42,200 nucleotides of DNA from Comamonadaceae bacterium (GCA_015999985.1 JAECRA010000037.1:1-42200); one strand, 5' to 3'; shown: positions 1 through 8,551, counted from the first letter of the stretch. Notes: generated by a model from the letters alone, not told the origin. Made by a program: numbers and translations.

Positions 1-160
1 ACACCTGCGGGTGCAAGTCCCGCCGTAACTTGATCACAGCGAACGAAGCGAAGCCGATCGTGGCCCGCCGCAACCGCATGAGGGTGACCGGGTGCGGGAA
101 GGACGCGTGGAGAAGCCCTTCTGACCCACCACGAAGGCCGTACGCGTTGCAGGTCAGACG
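1..160 (+). mobile_element. Possible group II intron fragment (domain I-like RNA)
   Basis: The first bases form a small hairpin (GCGGG 7-11 with CCCGC 19-23) around the loop TGCAAGT. This resembles the GGGTGCAAGTCCC / GGGTGAAAGTCCC signature in domain I of many bacterial group II introns. The GC-rich, purine-loop-rich sequence to about 160 has the look of the rest of such a domain. No reverse transcriptase/maturase reading frame and no domain V hairpin follow, so if this is an intron it is cut off on its 3' side, and its 5' end lies outside the window. The identification rests on one short motif and general resemblance; another structured RNA or plain decayed DNA is possible. Confidence 0.38.
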
Positions 161-189
161 CCCCCCCCGCCGGTAGCCGCACAACGTGA

Positions 190-480
190 GGCAGGCCCAC
201 GCTCAAACTGATGCCGCTGGCCAATGGGGGCGTCAGCACGCCGTTGGCGCAGGTGGTGGCTGCGCCGGTGACCACCATGGCATTGGGCGTGGTTGGATCA
301 GAGTCGAGTTTTGTATAGCCGATGCGATGGGAGTCTGTGCAAAAGCCTTGGAGAACGTCAGGGCACGAATTGCGGCGACAGTCTTAGAGGCGTTGGACGT
401 GTTGTTGCCCTTGGCCGAGACCATCGCGAGCGAGCCGCCGCAAGTATGGCTGGCGAGGCTTGCGGGAATGACACTGCGGT
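190..480 (-). pseudogene. Decayed coding remnant, perhaps of a DUF11-type surface protein
   Basis: Minus-strand translation gives two short stretches in different frames. One reads VIPASLASHTCGGSL and continues with a Ser/Asn-rich segment. The other contains TPNAMVVTGAATTCANGV and continues LTPPLASG. Both resemble the 'TCGGT' and 'TTC.NG.V' strands of DUF11 / bacterial Ig-like repeats of large secreted proteins. No single frame spans the region and no start codon is credible, so it is called a frameshifted fragment. The plus-strand reading frame at 186-494 looks like a shadow. The family assignment is a guess from residue pattern only. Confidence 0.25.
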
Positions 481-579
481 CAAAGTGTCAGTGAATGAGC
501 AAATACGGCCGTCAACTATCTGGAGTTTCTCTGCCTAAAAGTAAGTAAATTTAGCTCAGAAAAACCGGTTGATCATTAA

Positions 580-622
580 CAAAAAACCCTCACAGGGCCG
601 GATATTGGACGCCGTGAGGGGT
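580..622 (-). terminator. Rho-independent terminator of the lytic transglycosylase gene
   Basis: Read on the minus strand, CCCTCAC (620-614) pairs with GTGAGGG (593-587) and is followed directly by a run of six T (586-581). It sits about 85 bp past the transglycosylase stop codon, in the right orientation to end that transcript. Confidence 0.75.
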
Positions 623-706
623 CTGAGAATAAATTAACGGTTAATTGTTGTTTTCGTAGGATGCGGACTTTAACCCGGGTCTTCGAATTTCAATGATCAA
701 ACTGGC

Positions 707-1546
707 TCAAGACAGAGATGCCACCTTGGTGTCAGTGGTTTGAATGGGAGGTGTGACAGGGATTGCAGTGGGCGGTGGCACCACGGCGGCACGCAGACCG
801 GGCGTGTTGCTGGGCAAGGGACGACCTTTTGCCACCTGATACAAGCGAGAGTGTTCTTGCAGCACTTTCTGTGCGTAGCCTCCGTCGCTCGGCAGATTCG
901 CCGCACCGACGTAATAGCGCAGACCACCTTCAACCGAGCCTGCACGGGCAATGTAGTCCTGCAAGATTTTGACGCCCACGCGCAGATTGGTCTTTGGATC
1001 GAACGCCGCGTAGTGACCGCCATAGTCCATGTATTTTTCAGAGTGCACGGAAGTCATGACTTGCATGAGACCTTGAGCACCTACTGAACTTTGTGCGAAA
1101 GGGTTAAAGCTGGATTCAACAGCCATCACTGCCAGGATCAATGTGGGGTCCAGACGGCTGCTGCGGCCGACTTCGTAGGCCTCGGCGACTAACGCAGCCA
1201 GGGGCTCAGGGGCCACTCGGTACTTCTTGGCGATCCAGAAGGCCACATTGGCTTGTTCAAGAGGTAGCTCGCCTGGGTTAGCCGCGGTGGCGCGGTCAAT
1301 GGCACCTGGCTCAGGCCGGACGCCAGTCGCGGCCACTTTACGCTCCGTCAGCCAACTTGTGAGGCGTTCCTCACCTTGTGCACGCAGATCGGGCCTGGTG
1401 CTCAGCATGACTATGCCAAATACAACAGCCAAGCCAACCAAGGCGAAACTGTTGTGCATGATTTCAAAGAAGCCTTCAGCCACGTCACCGCAGAATGTGC
1501 GTATGCCGCGTGCCACAGGGCTACCAGCAGAACCAGATGCTTTCAT
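707..1546 (-). CDS. Membrane-anchored lytic transglycosylase (SLT domain)
   Basis: This 279-aa protein should cleave the MurNAc-GlcNAc bond of peptidoglycan. Residues about 33-49 are a single hydrophobic segment (signal anchor). The C-terminal half is an SLT/GH23 domain: the catalytic Glu is E144 in AVESSFNP, followed by the SSVGAQGLMQVM motif (153-164), and YYVGAANLPSDGGYAQKVL near the end is the usual late SLT motif. The tail after about residue 240 is Pro/Thr-rich. The ATG at 1546 has an AAGGA ribosome binding site 5 nt upstream, which supports the start. It is monocistronic, with its own terminator at 580-622. It lacks the LysM repeats of MltD and is closest to the small Slt-like proteins common in Burkholderiales. 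Confidence 0.88.
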   Translation of the reverse strand: MKASGSAGSPVARGIRTFCGDVAEGFFEIMHNSFALVGLAVVFGIVMLSTRPDLRAQGEERLTSWLTERKVAATGVRPEPGAIDRATAANPGELPLEQANVAFWIAKKYRVAPEPLAALVAEAYEVGRSSRLDPTLILAVMAVESSFNPFAQSSVGAQGLMQVMTSVHSEKYMDYGGHYAAFDPKTNLRVGVKILQDYIARAGSVEGGLRYYVGAANLPSDGGYAQKVLQEHSRLYQVAKGRPLPSNTPGLRAAVVPPPTAIPVTPPIQTTDTKVASLS

Positions 1547-1920
1547 CGCATTCCTTATCTAGCCGCCAACGCATTGCCCAAACCTTGGCAATCATGGTTG
1601 CGGCCAAGGGGGGCGAGGCTCGTTGACGGAGTCGCTTAAGAGGGTGCCCTGTACGCGCGCGCCGAAACGGCCGGCGCTGCATGCGTTTGTTCTTCTTGGA
1701 ACGGGGCCTGCCAGAATTGGCAGCAGACCAGGGTTTTCCTGGGTTTAGGTTGGATGGCGCGATTCTAGAAGCGTTCCAAATACTCAGTCAAGAATAAAAA
1801 ACAGAGAGAACTATCTAAAAATGATATAAAAAAGATAAAAAGTGTGTCTGGACGTAGGTTTGAGACATCTTCGTGACATTGACTGCGTCAATCGATAACT
1901 TAGCTGCATTGATACTTTCA
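1547..1920. other. Gene-free stretch upstream of the transglycosylase gene
   Basis: No supported gene is present. The segment at about 1780-1850 is markedly AT-rich with several A runs, unlike the rest of the window. A short inverted repeat (CCAGG 1728-1732 / CCTGG 1738-1742) and the palindrome TGCCA-GAAT-TGGCA (about 1710-1723) are visible. It presumably holds the transglycosylase promoter on the minus strand, but no confident -35/-10 pair was picked out. Confidence 0.4.
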
Positions 1921-1921
1921 T

Positions 1922-1950
1922 TTGACTGAAGCGTTTGCCGGGGATTACAT
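1922..1950 (+). promoter_or_regulatory. Candidate sigma70-type promoter for the structured RNA
   Basis: TTGACT (1922-1927) and TTACAT (1945-1950) are separated by exactly 17 bp. The -35 box matches TTGACA at five of six positions. The -10 box is weak: it matches TATAAT at three positions, including the last two. Transcription would begin near 1956-1958, just ahead of the hairpin chain. Confidence 0.4.
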
Positions 1951-1954
1951 TGAA

Positions 1955-2180
1955 GCTGTCCGATGTCCTCGGGCAAACCAAGGCGGAAGGAGCCCGTCTG
2001 GTGTAGCTGATACACCGGAATAGGACACCCAAGCCAACCCCTTGAAGGCAATACATTGCCTTCTCCCGCCTTCTGGAAACATCAAGCTTTCCGGAGCGGA
2101 CCCGGTGGTAATTGACGCTTTTGTCGCACCACCTAGGGCCCGGCGCCTTGACTTCAGGTCGAGTCGCCGGGCCTTCTGCG
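1955..2180 (+). ncRNA. Candidate structured RNA (sRNA or long 5' leader), family unknown
   Basis: About 220 nt can be folded by eye into consecutive helices. (1) TGTCCT 1964-1969 / AGGACA 2022-2027 closes a three-way junction. Inside it are (2) CGGGC 1970-1974 / GCCCG 1992-1996 and (3) TCTGGTGTA 1997-2005 / TACACCGGA 2011-2019. Then come (4) AAGGCAA 2045-2051 / TTGCCTT 2056-2062, (5) CCGC 2066-2069 plus TCTGGAAA 2072-2079 / TTTCCGGA 2088-2095 plus GCGG 2096-2099, and (6) GGTGGT 2104-2109 / ACCACC 2128-2133. The last is the terminator-like stem 2137-2173. I could not match it to RNase P RNA, tmRNA, SRP RNA, or the cobalamin, TPP, glycine or c-di-GMP riboswitches. It ends 88 bp before the DUF748 start, so it is either a separate small RNA or an attenuating leader. 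The strand is chosen from the terminator and promoter positions. Confidence 0.5.
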
Positions 2181-2185
2181 TTGAT
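2137..2185 (+). terminator. Terminator-like GC-rich hairpin ending the structured RNA
   Basis: GGCCCGGCG (2137-2145) pairs perfectly with CGCCGGGCC (2165-2173) over a 19-nt loop. The downstream tract is only partly U-rich (TTCTGCGTTGATATTT), so termination may be incomplete and could act as attenuation ahead of the gene at 2261. Confidence 0.5.
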
Positions 2186-2260
2186 ATTTGCCTAAAGTTG
2201 CACTTGGTATAGATTTTTTTCATTTGGATGGCGGGTGGATGGATGGACAATCCGCTCTAG

Positions 2261-5200
2261 ATGGAAGAAAACGGCGCTCACCCCAACCCCCAGCCTCCAG
2301 TAAGAAGATTTCTCGCGAACCGATGGGCTCGCCGGGTGGTCTATCTGCTGGGCGTTCTTATGACTCTTTGGGCGTTGGCCTGGCTGGCACTGCCGCCACT
2401 GGCCAAATGGCAAGGCGAGAAGATTGCCAGCGAGCAATTGGGCCGCAAGGTCAGCATTGGCTCCATAGATTTCAAGCCCTGGACGCTTGAGTTGACTTTG
2501 CGAGACCTGGCTCTGGCCAGCGCGGATGGCAAAACCCAGCAGTTGACAGTCAAGCGGGTGTACGCGGATGGCGAACTCGAATCCCTTTGGCGACTGGCCC
2601 CTGTGGTCGATGCCATTCAAATCGAAGAGCCAATGCTGCATGTGACCCATCAGGGGGAGGGACGTTACGATTTTGATGACATTCTTGCGCGTTTGGCGGC
2701 CCAGCCAAAAACGCAAGAGGACGGCAAGCCCGCACGCTTTGCGTTCTACAACATCGATCTGAAAGGCGGCACGATCGATTTCGATGACCAGGCCGTTGGG
2801 CAGAAACACGAAGTGCGTGATCTGCAGCTTGTTCTGCCTTTTATTAGCAACTTGCCATCGCAACGTGAGATCAAGGTGCTGCCGCACCTGGCATTTGCGG
2901 CGAACGGAAGCCGATTCGATTCAACCGCACAAACATTGCCTTTTACAGATTCGCGGCAGACTGATGCCGTTTTGCGGCTGGCCAAGCTAGATCTGTCTCC
3001 TTATATTGGCTACATCCCCTCCAGTCTTCCGGTGCCGTTGCGGCTGAAAGCCGCTATGGTGGATGCTGAACTGACCATGAGGTTCGAGCAGACCCCCAAG
3101 CCCTCGCTTCGTCTGGGCGGAAGCTTTGAAGTCAGTGGATTGAAGTCTGTTGACACAAAAGGTGCTGATGCGCTCGCCTTCGATGCGCTGAAGGTGGAAC
3201 TGGCTGATGTGCGGCCTTTGGAGCAGCGGGTGCACCTGGCGTCGGTTGAGCTGAATGGGCCGCGCATGGCGGTGCACCGCGACAAGAGCGGCCAGATCAA
3301 CCTCCTGGTGTCTACAAGCGAAGAATCCGGATCGAAAACGATTGCCAAGGCACAAGTGGTCACCGGCACAGCGGCAGCCGAAGACCAGCACGGCAAAACC
3401 TCGCCGGGATGGCAGGTGTCCATAGACAAATTGGCCGTGCACGGTGGTACTGCGGCTTTTACCGATGAGAGCACGGCGGAAGGCGCAGCCTCAGCAGCTA
3501 CGCTGCAGTTCGATCAGTTTGAGCTGGCGGTCGAGTCCATAGGTTATCCATTTGCCAAACCGCTTTCCTTCAAGGGCTCTGCCGCGCTGGTCGGTGCGCA
3601 AGGCCTGACTCCTTTGCTTGGGCAAGCCGGATCTGCGGCAAGCCGTCGCCAGGTCAGGTCTTCGGCGGGGGACGTGGTCCGTGGGGCGCCTACGTTGGCG
3701 TTCGAGGGTACTGCGACCGATAAGCTGGCCGACGTGTCGACCCGAATCGAGCGGGTGCCGGTGGCACTGGCTGCCCCTTACCTGGCGCAAATCATGCATC
3801 CTCGGTTGACAGGTAGTCTGGACGCGCAGGTGGCCCTCCAGTGGGCAGCGCCCACCGCTGCCGGCCTCCCGGCGAGTATCAAGGTAAAGGCTGAGCGGGT
3901 AGCGCTCAGTGAACTTGCCCTGACTGAAACAAGTTCGACCAAGGCCGGTGCTCCAAAAATTGAGCGCCAGAGATCGCCCCGTGCGAACGCAAGGCGCGGC
4001 TCACTCGCTTCGGTGCGTCAGATTGAACTGGCGGACGCACAGGTGGACTTGCGCACCAAGGTGGCAAGAGTGGGCAAGCTTTCGATTGCCGAACCCAGCA
4101 TCGACGTTGAGCGCGGGTCTGACAAACGCTGGATGTTCGAGTCATGGTTGCGCCAGACGGGCGAGTCAGAGGGAGCTCGCGCGTCAACCGACAACGCAAA
4201 AGTACCTGCAAGCCAGCAGCCTGACGCGCCCTGGAAGTTCGCGATTGATGAGTTTTCACTGAAAGACGGAACCGTGGGTTGGCGCGATGCGGCCACCGTG
4301 CGCCCCGTGAGAGCCGAACTGACCCGCCTCAAACTGGAGGTACGTCAGCTTAGCCTTGATTCCGGCAAACCTATGCCCGTGAACTTGTCGGCCCAACTGG
4401 GAGCCGGGCGGGCTGAGCCTGGTTCCATTTCCTGGCGCGGCACCGTGGGGTTGACGCCGATAACGGCCAATGGTGCGGTAGATGCGCAGCGCTTGCCTGT
4501 GCACGCCTTTGAGCCTTACTTTGATGACGCCATCAACCTGGACATTTTGCGGGCCGATGCCAGCTTCAAAGGGCAGGTGGCTTACAGCGATACAGCCCAG
4601 GGGCCCCGTCTGAAGCTCAGCGGCGACGCTCAACTGGAAGAGTTGAGAACCCATAGCCGACCCAACGTCATACTGGATGCCGGTGCTGCGCCGGCAGCGG
4701 CAGCGGCAGTGACCGAGACTCGCACTCTGAATGGCCGTACGGTGACCAGCGCGGCACCGCCTGTGTCCAGCTCGACGGCAGGGGCACCGGCAAGCGCATC
4801 TTCGAGGGAACTGGCCGCATCGCAGGCCCTGGTGGCGCCATCTGTGGGGCGAGCAGGTACGGGTTCGAGCGGCCCTGGTGCGCTGGGTGAAGAATTATTA
4901 AGCTGGAAGCTGCTCAAGCTGGCAGGGCTGGACGTTGCACTGGAGCCCGGACGGGCTCCGAGGGTGGAGGTCAAGAATACGCTGCTGTCTGACTTTTATG
5001 CGCGGCTCATCGTCGATGCCAATGGCCGCATCAATTTGCAGGACTTGCTGAAGTCGGACAAGAGTGGCGCTGCGCCTGTTGCCGCGGCGGCCACAAGCAC
5101 GACTTCAGTCTCCAATGGCATGCCCGCTTCAGGGGAGTTTTCTGCGGGTGGCGAGACGCCGGCTGCCACTGCCGCATCAGCGCCGCTTTCCGGGGCCAAC

Positions 5201-6565
5201 GCCAATGATCCCAATGCTCCAGTGATTGTGTTCGGGCCAGTGCAACTGGTTAACGGCAAGGTGCTGTTCTCAGACCGTTTGATTCGCCCTAATTACTCCG
5301 CTGACCTGACTGAGCTGAACGGCAGCTTGAGTGCGTTTTCTTCTGTCGCGCCTGCCGGAGCGCCTCAAATGGCTGATCTCAAAGTGGTGGGCCGTGCAGA
5401 GGGGAGTGCAGCACTCGAGGTGACAGGAAAGCTCAATCCACTGGCCAAGCCCCTGGCACTGGATATCAAAGGCAAGGTGAAAGACCTGGAACTGCCGCCG
5501 CTGACTCCTTATTCCGTGAAGTACGCCGGCCATGGCATTGAACGGGGCAAACTAAGTGTGGATGTGTCCTACACCGTGCAGCCGGATGGCCGCCTCACGG
5601 CGACGAATCGCCTGGTTTTGAACCAACTGCAATTCAGTGAACCTGTGGCGGGGGCGCCCACCAGTTTGCCGGTCAAACTGGCCACAGCGCTACTGGCGGA
5701 CAGCAACGGCGTGATTGATCTTGATCTGCCTATCAGCGGCTCATTGAATGATCCCCAGTTCAGCCTGGGCCCCATTATTTTCAAAGCGGTGGTCAACTTG
5801 ATTGGCAGGGCGATTACCGCTCCGTTTACGCTTTTGGCGCGTGCACTGGGCGGGGGGGCAGGCGGTGATGATCTGGCTCAAGTCTCATTTGCGCCGGGTA
5901 GTGCGGCCTTGGATACCGACACGCGAGCTCGGTTGGACAAGGTGGCCAAGGCGCTCAATGATCGGCCGGCCCTGAAGCTCACGGTGGTCGGCACGGCCAG
6001 GTTGTCGGAGGAAGGGCAAGCGTGGAGGAGAGAGCGGCTCAAAGCCTTGGTGGCAGCCGAACGGCGCAGCGATGGCAGTGCTTCCGCTTCCGCATCTGCA
6101 TCTGCATCTGCATCCGGCCGTCCCGCCGACGGACTTTCTGCTCCCGCTGAAGCCGCTGCGGCTTTGACTGCCGCAAGCGGGGCTGCACCCGCCGCGTCTG
6201 CTACGGCGGACGCTGACTATGCGGTATTGCTCAGGCGGGTGTATCGACGTGCGGATCTTCCAAACAAGCCGCGCAATGCCCTGGGCTTTACCAAAGACAT
6301 TCCGGTGGCGGAGATGGAAGCGCTCTTGCTGGCACATATAAATGTGGGCGAAGACGCGATGCGTCAGTTGGCATTGCAGCGTGGTGTGGCCGTGAAGGAC
6401 TACCTGGCCAGCCAGAAGTTGCCGACGGAGCGCCTGTTTCTAGGCGCTGCACGGACTGCAGGGGCCGCTGCAGAAGGGGTGGCAGCCGCAGCAAGTGCCG
6501 CAGGCGGACAAGGCGCGGTGGCCAAGTGGGCTCCTCATGCCGAGTTGAATTTGAGCGCGAAATAA
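2261..6565 (+). CDS. DUF748 / AsmA-like envelope protein with C-terminal OmpA-like segment
   Basis: This 1434-aa protein has one N-terminal transmembrane helix (about 26-46), which would leave the rest in the periplasm. After it comes IASEQLGRKVSIGSIDF, the opening pattern of DUF748/AsmA-type proteins. Long repeats of beta-strand-like sequence follow, the architecture now linked to bridge-like lipid-transfer proteins; a role in outer-membrane lipid or protein homeostasis is inferred from the family only. Residues about 1205-1250 (VSFAPGSAALDTDTRARLDK and following) resemble an OmpA-like motif. An Ala/Ser linker at about 1273-1285 is encoded by a hexanucleotide repeat. The start at 2261 has no strong ribosome binding site; the ATGs at 2239 and 2243 are out of frame or stopped. 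It converges on the fcl gene with 1 bp between stop codons. Confidence 0.85.
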   Translation: MEENGAHPNPQPPVRRFLANRWARRVVYLLGVLMTLWALAWLALPPLAKWQGEKIASEQLGRKVSIGSIDFKPWTLELTLRDLALASADGKTQQLTVKRVYADGELESLWRLAPVVDAIQIEEPMLHVTHQGEGRYDFDDILARLAAQPKTQEDGKPARFAFYNIDLKGGTIDFDDQAVGQKHEVRDLQLVLPFISNLPSQREIKVLPHLAFAANGSRFDSTAQTLPFTDSRQTDAVLRLAKLDLSPYIGYIPSSLPVPLRLKAAMVDAELTMRFEQTPKPSLRLGGSFEVSGLKSVDTKGADALAFDALKVELADVRPLEQRVHLASVELNGPRMAVHRDKSGQINLLVSTSEESGSKTIAKAQVVTGTAAAEDQHGKTSPGWQVSIDKLAVHGGTAAFTDESTAEGAASAATLQFDQFELAVESIGYPFAKPLSFKGSAALVGAQGLTPLLGQAGSAASRRQVRSSAGDVVRGAPTLAFEGTATDKLADVSTRIERVPVALAAPYLAQIMHPRLTGSLDAQVALQWAAPTAAGLPASIKVKAERVALSELALTETSSTKAGAPKIERQRSPRANARRGSLASVRQIELADAQVDLRTKVARVGKLSIAEPSIDVERGSDKRWMFESWLRQTGESEGARASTDNAKVPASQQPDAPWKFAIDEFSLKDGTVGWRDAATVRPVRAELTRLKLEVRQLSLDSGKPMPVNLSAQLGAGRAEPGSISWRGTVGLTPITANGAVDAQRLPVHAFEPYFDDAINLDILRADASFKGQVAYSDTAQGPRLKLSGDAQLEELRTHSRPNVILDAGAAPAAAAAVTETRTLNGRTVTSAAPPVSSSTAGAPASASSRELAASQALVAPSVGRAGTGSSGPGALGEELLSWKLLKLAGLDVALEPGRAPRVEVKNTLLSDFYARLIVDANGRINLQDLLKSDKSGAAPVAAAATSTTSVSNGMPASGEFSAGGETPAATAASAPLSGANANDPNAPVIVFGPVQLVNGKVLFSDRLIRPNYSADLTELNGSLSAFSSVAPAGAPQMADLKVVGRAEGSAALEVTGKLNPLAKPLALDIKGKVKDLELPPLTPYSVKYAGHGIERGKLSVDVSYTVQPDGRLTATNRLVLNQLQFSEPVAGAPTSLPVKLATALLADSNGVIDLDLPISGSLNDPQFSLGPIIFKAVVNLIGRAITAPFTLLARALGGGAGGDDLAQVSFAPGSAALDTDTRARLDKVAKALNDRPALKLTVVGTARLSEEGQAWRRERLKALVAAERRSDGSASASASASASASGRPADGLSAPAEAAAALTAASGAAPAASATADADYAVLLRRVYRRADLPNKPRNALGFTKDIPVAEMEALLLAHINVGEDAMRQLALQRGVAVKDYLASQKLPTERLFLGAARTAGAAAEGVAAAASAAGGQGAVAKWAPHAELNLSAK
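6080..6115 (+). repeat. Hexanucleotide tandem repeat coding (Ala-Ser)n
   Basis: Six 6-bp units lie inside the DUF748 gene: GCTTCC twice, GCATCT three times, then GCATCC. They encode an Ala-Ser dipeptide run. Slippage by whole units would keep the reading frame and change only linker length. Confidence 0.85.
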
Positions 6566-6566
6566 G

Positions 6567-7565
6567 TCAGGTTTCGCGTTGCTGAAAGTCTTCGTAGGCC
6601 AGCCGCAGTCCTTCTGCCAGGCCCATGCGGGGCACCCACCCCAGGTCATTCAAGCGAGTGCTGTCCAGAAGCTTGCGAGGGGTGCCGTCCGGTCGTTCGG
6701 GGTTTAGCTCTATGCGGCCTTGGAAGCCCACGGTGTGGGCCACTTGCTTTGCGAGGGCCAGGATGCTGATGTCCTTGCCGAAACCCACGTTCAAATGACG
6801 CAGCCGCGGTTGCGTGTGCTGTATATATACCTGCGCATCCAGATTCATGACGTGCACGCAAGCTTCTGCGAGATCGTCCACATAGAGAAACTCGCGCCTG
6901 GGTGTTCCGGTACCCCATAGCTCAACCGCTGGCGCGCCATTGAGCTTTGCTTCGTGAAAACGCCGGATCAGCGCAGGTACGACATGTCCGTTCTCGGGGT
7001 GGTAGTTGTCGCCTGGACCATAGAGGTTAGTGGGCATGAGGCAGCGGTAGTCGATGCCGTGGCTGCCTCCGTATTGCCGGTTGTAACTCTCACAGAGTTT
7101 GATGCCGGCGATCTTGGCGATGGCATAAGACTCATTGGTTGGTTCCAGCGAGCCTGTCAAAAGAGCTTCTTCGGCCATAGGTTGGTTGGCTAACCGGGGG
7201 TAGATGCAGCTGCTGCCCAGAAGCAGCAGTTTTTTGACTCCCGCGATAAACGACCCATGGACGACATTGGTCCCTATCATCAAGTTCTGAAACAAGAATT
7301 CGGCGGGCAGGGTGTCGTTAGCATGAATGCCTCCTACCTTCGCTGCGGCCAGGTAAACCTGCTCGGGCCGCTCCGTTTCCAGGAAGGCATGGACCGCCGC
7401 CTGATCCGTAAGATCAAGTTCTGACCGGGTGCGTGTGATGATGCACTCGGCGGGATAACCCGCAGCCAGCAGTCGCCGCACGATGGCGGAGCCCACCATG
7501 CCCTGATGGCCCGCTACATAAATGCTAGAGGGTTTATCGGCGGAAACGGTGGTGTCTGAGATCAT
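6567..7565 (-). CDS. fcl: GDP-L-fucose synthase
   Basis: This 332-aa NADPH-dependent epimerase/reductase converts GDP-4-keto-6-deoxy-D-mannose to GDP-L-fucose, a sugar donor for surface polysaccharide. It is an extended SDR. The nucleotide-binding loop is GHQGMVG (19-25), SSCIYP (118-123) supplies the catalytic Ser and Cys, and Y147/K151 form the YxxxK pair. [20 protein letters not shown] is characteristic of the Fcl/WcaG family. Length is normal. Its ATG overlaps the stop of the upstream gene by 4 bp (ATGA at 7562-7565), so the two are translationally coupled. The partner enzyme, GDP-mannose 4,6-dehydratase (Gmd), is not in this window. Confidence 0.95.
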   Translation of the reverse strand: MISDTTVSADKPSSIYVAGHQGMVGSAIVRRLLAAGYPAECIITRTRSELDLTDQAAVHAFLETERPEQVYLAAAKVGGIHANDTLPAEFLFQNLMIGTNVVHGSFIAGVKKLLLLGSSCIYPRLANQPMAEEALLTGSLEPTNESYAIAKIAGIKLCESYNRQYGGSHGIDYRCLMPTNLYGPGDNYHPENGHVVPALIRRFHEAKLNGAPAVELWGTGTPRREFLYVDDLAEACVHVMNLDAQVYIQHTQPRLRHLNVGFGKDISILALAKQVAHTVGFQGRIELNPERPDGTPRKLLDSTRLNDLGWVPRMGLAEGLRLAYEDFQQRET

Positions 7566-8434
7566 GAAGTCGTCGAGATGCTTAGTTCGTCGGAAATGAC
7601 CATATTCTGTCCCTGGGTCGCTGCAAGCCTGCCTTGAGCCATGCGCAACAGCACCAGGTAGCTGTTCAGCCTTTCAAGCAGGAAACCCATGGCCCGGCGC
7701 TGGTAGCCTTCGCGACGCTGATAGTACGGACTCTCCATGAACGCTGCAGCGCGCCGCAAGACAGAGAAGATGGCTCGGAAGTTCTCTTTGCCATAAGTTG
7801 CGATGCTGCTCGATGGAATGAATGTCTTCATGTTCATGAACCCCAGCACCTGTTGACCAGGAAGCACCTTAGCCTGCGCCAGAAAACGCCCGAAGTTCAC
7901 CATGTCTTCGAGCACATGAACCTGAGCATATTGCCCAAGAACGCCCTGATCGAAGCTCATTTGCGTGTTGATCAATTCAGATTCTTCGGAACGATCAAAG
8001 GCCGATTCATATTGGTCCAGTTCGTTGGCCTGAATGACCATGGCCCATGGCTGATTGAGGGCACTTGCCGCTTGGGCTGGTCTTATGGGTGCGATGAAGC
8101 GTCGATAATGGAAGACACGCAGAAATCGATGTCCGGCTAATATGTCATCGAGGTGATCCAGCAGCCAGAGCAGCTGGGCATACTCTGACAGGGTGTCGCC
8201 GTAGGGGCCGAAGGTGTTGTCGGGTACGTGAATAGTTCTTGAGCAGGTGTTCAAGGGCACCGGAGACAGCATCAAATCCACGTATCCTGCGAAATTTTCC
8301 GGGAATGGCAGATGTCCGATGCAGATGTTGATGGTGCTCACAATTCGATCCAGTATCCCCTTAAGCGCATTATCAGATGTGGACTGCGAAAATGGTTCTT
8401 TTGCGGGCGCCTTTAGCTCTCCAATTTCACTCAA
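7562..8434 (-). CDS. DUF4422-like protein, possible glycosyltransferase
   Basis: From the proposed TTG start the protein is 290 aa. The stretch [20 protein letters not shown] followed by [11 protein letters not shown] resembles the core of DUF4422, a family found in capsule and LPS clusters with predicted glycosyltransferase activity; [17 protein letters not shown] near the end fits the family's usual C-terminal motif. The assignment is by eye. The start is unresolved. The frame stays open back to 8737, but that part is antisense to the DUF349 gene and reads as artefact. No ATG or GTG occurs in the credible interval, and TTG at 8434 has no clear ribosome binding site. Coupling to fcl supports a role in making or attaching fucose-containing glycan. 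The gene could also be 5'-truncated. Confidence 0.6.
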   Translation of the reverse strand: MSEIGELKAPAKEPFSQSTSDNALKGILDRIVSTINICIGHLPFPENFAGYVDLMLSPVPLNTCSRTIHVPDNTFGPYGDTLSEYAQLLWLLDHLDDILAGHRFLRVFHYRRFIAPIRPAQAASALNQPWAMVIQANELDQYESAFDRSEESELINTQMSFDQGVLGQYAQVHVLEDMVNFGRFLAQAKVLPGQQVLGFMNMKTFIPSSSIATYGKENFRAIFSVLRRAAAFMESPYYQRREGYQRRAMGFLLERLNSYLVLLRMAQGRLAATQGQNMVISDELSISTTS

Positions 8435-8519
8435 AATATGACGCCAAACAGGTAGATGCTGATCGCCCGTTTGAGGGTTTTGTCCCGGGTTTGCGCAATC
8501 CGGCGAAAATAGCGTGTTC

Positions 8520-8545
8520 GAGCCGCTTCGGCTCCTCTTTTTTTT
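8520..8545 (+). terminator. Terminator-like hairpin directly before the DUF349 start codon
   Basis: GAGCCG (8520-8525) pairs with CGGCTC (8529-8534) across a 3-nt loop, then CTC and eight T (8538-8545). The ATG of the next gene is only 6 nt further on, so this has the form of an intrinsic terminator where a ribosome binding site would be expected. On the other strand the same bases read AGAGGAG. Whether it terminates transcription, attenuates, or is a remnant cannot be told from sequence. Confidence 0.5.
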
Positions 8546-8551
8546 AGACCT

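Noticed and set aside
1811..2056. Short minus-strand frames in the gene-free region
   Set aside because: They cover the hairpin chain and contain no conserved motif; they are explained by the structured RNA.
1955..2180. Identification of the structured region as tmRNA, RNase P RNA, SRP RNA, or a cobalamin, TPP, glycine or c-di-GMP-I riboswitch
   Set aside because: The universal signature sequences of these RNAs were looked for on both strands and not found; only GGGCAAACC recalls c-di-GMP-I, and the rest of that fold is missing.
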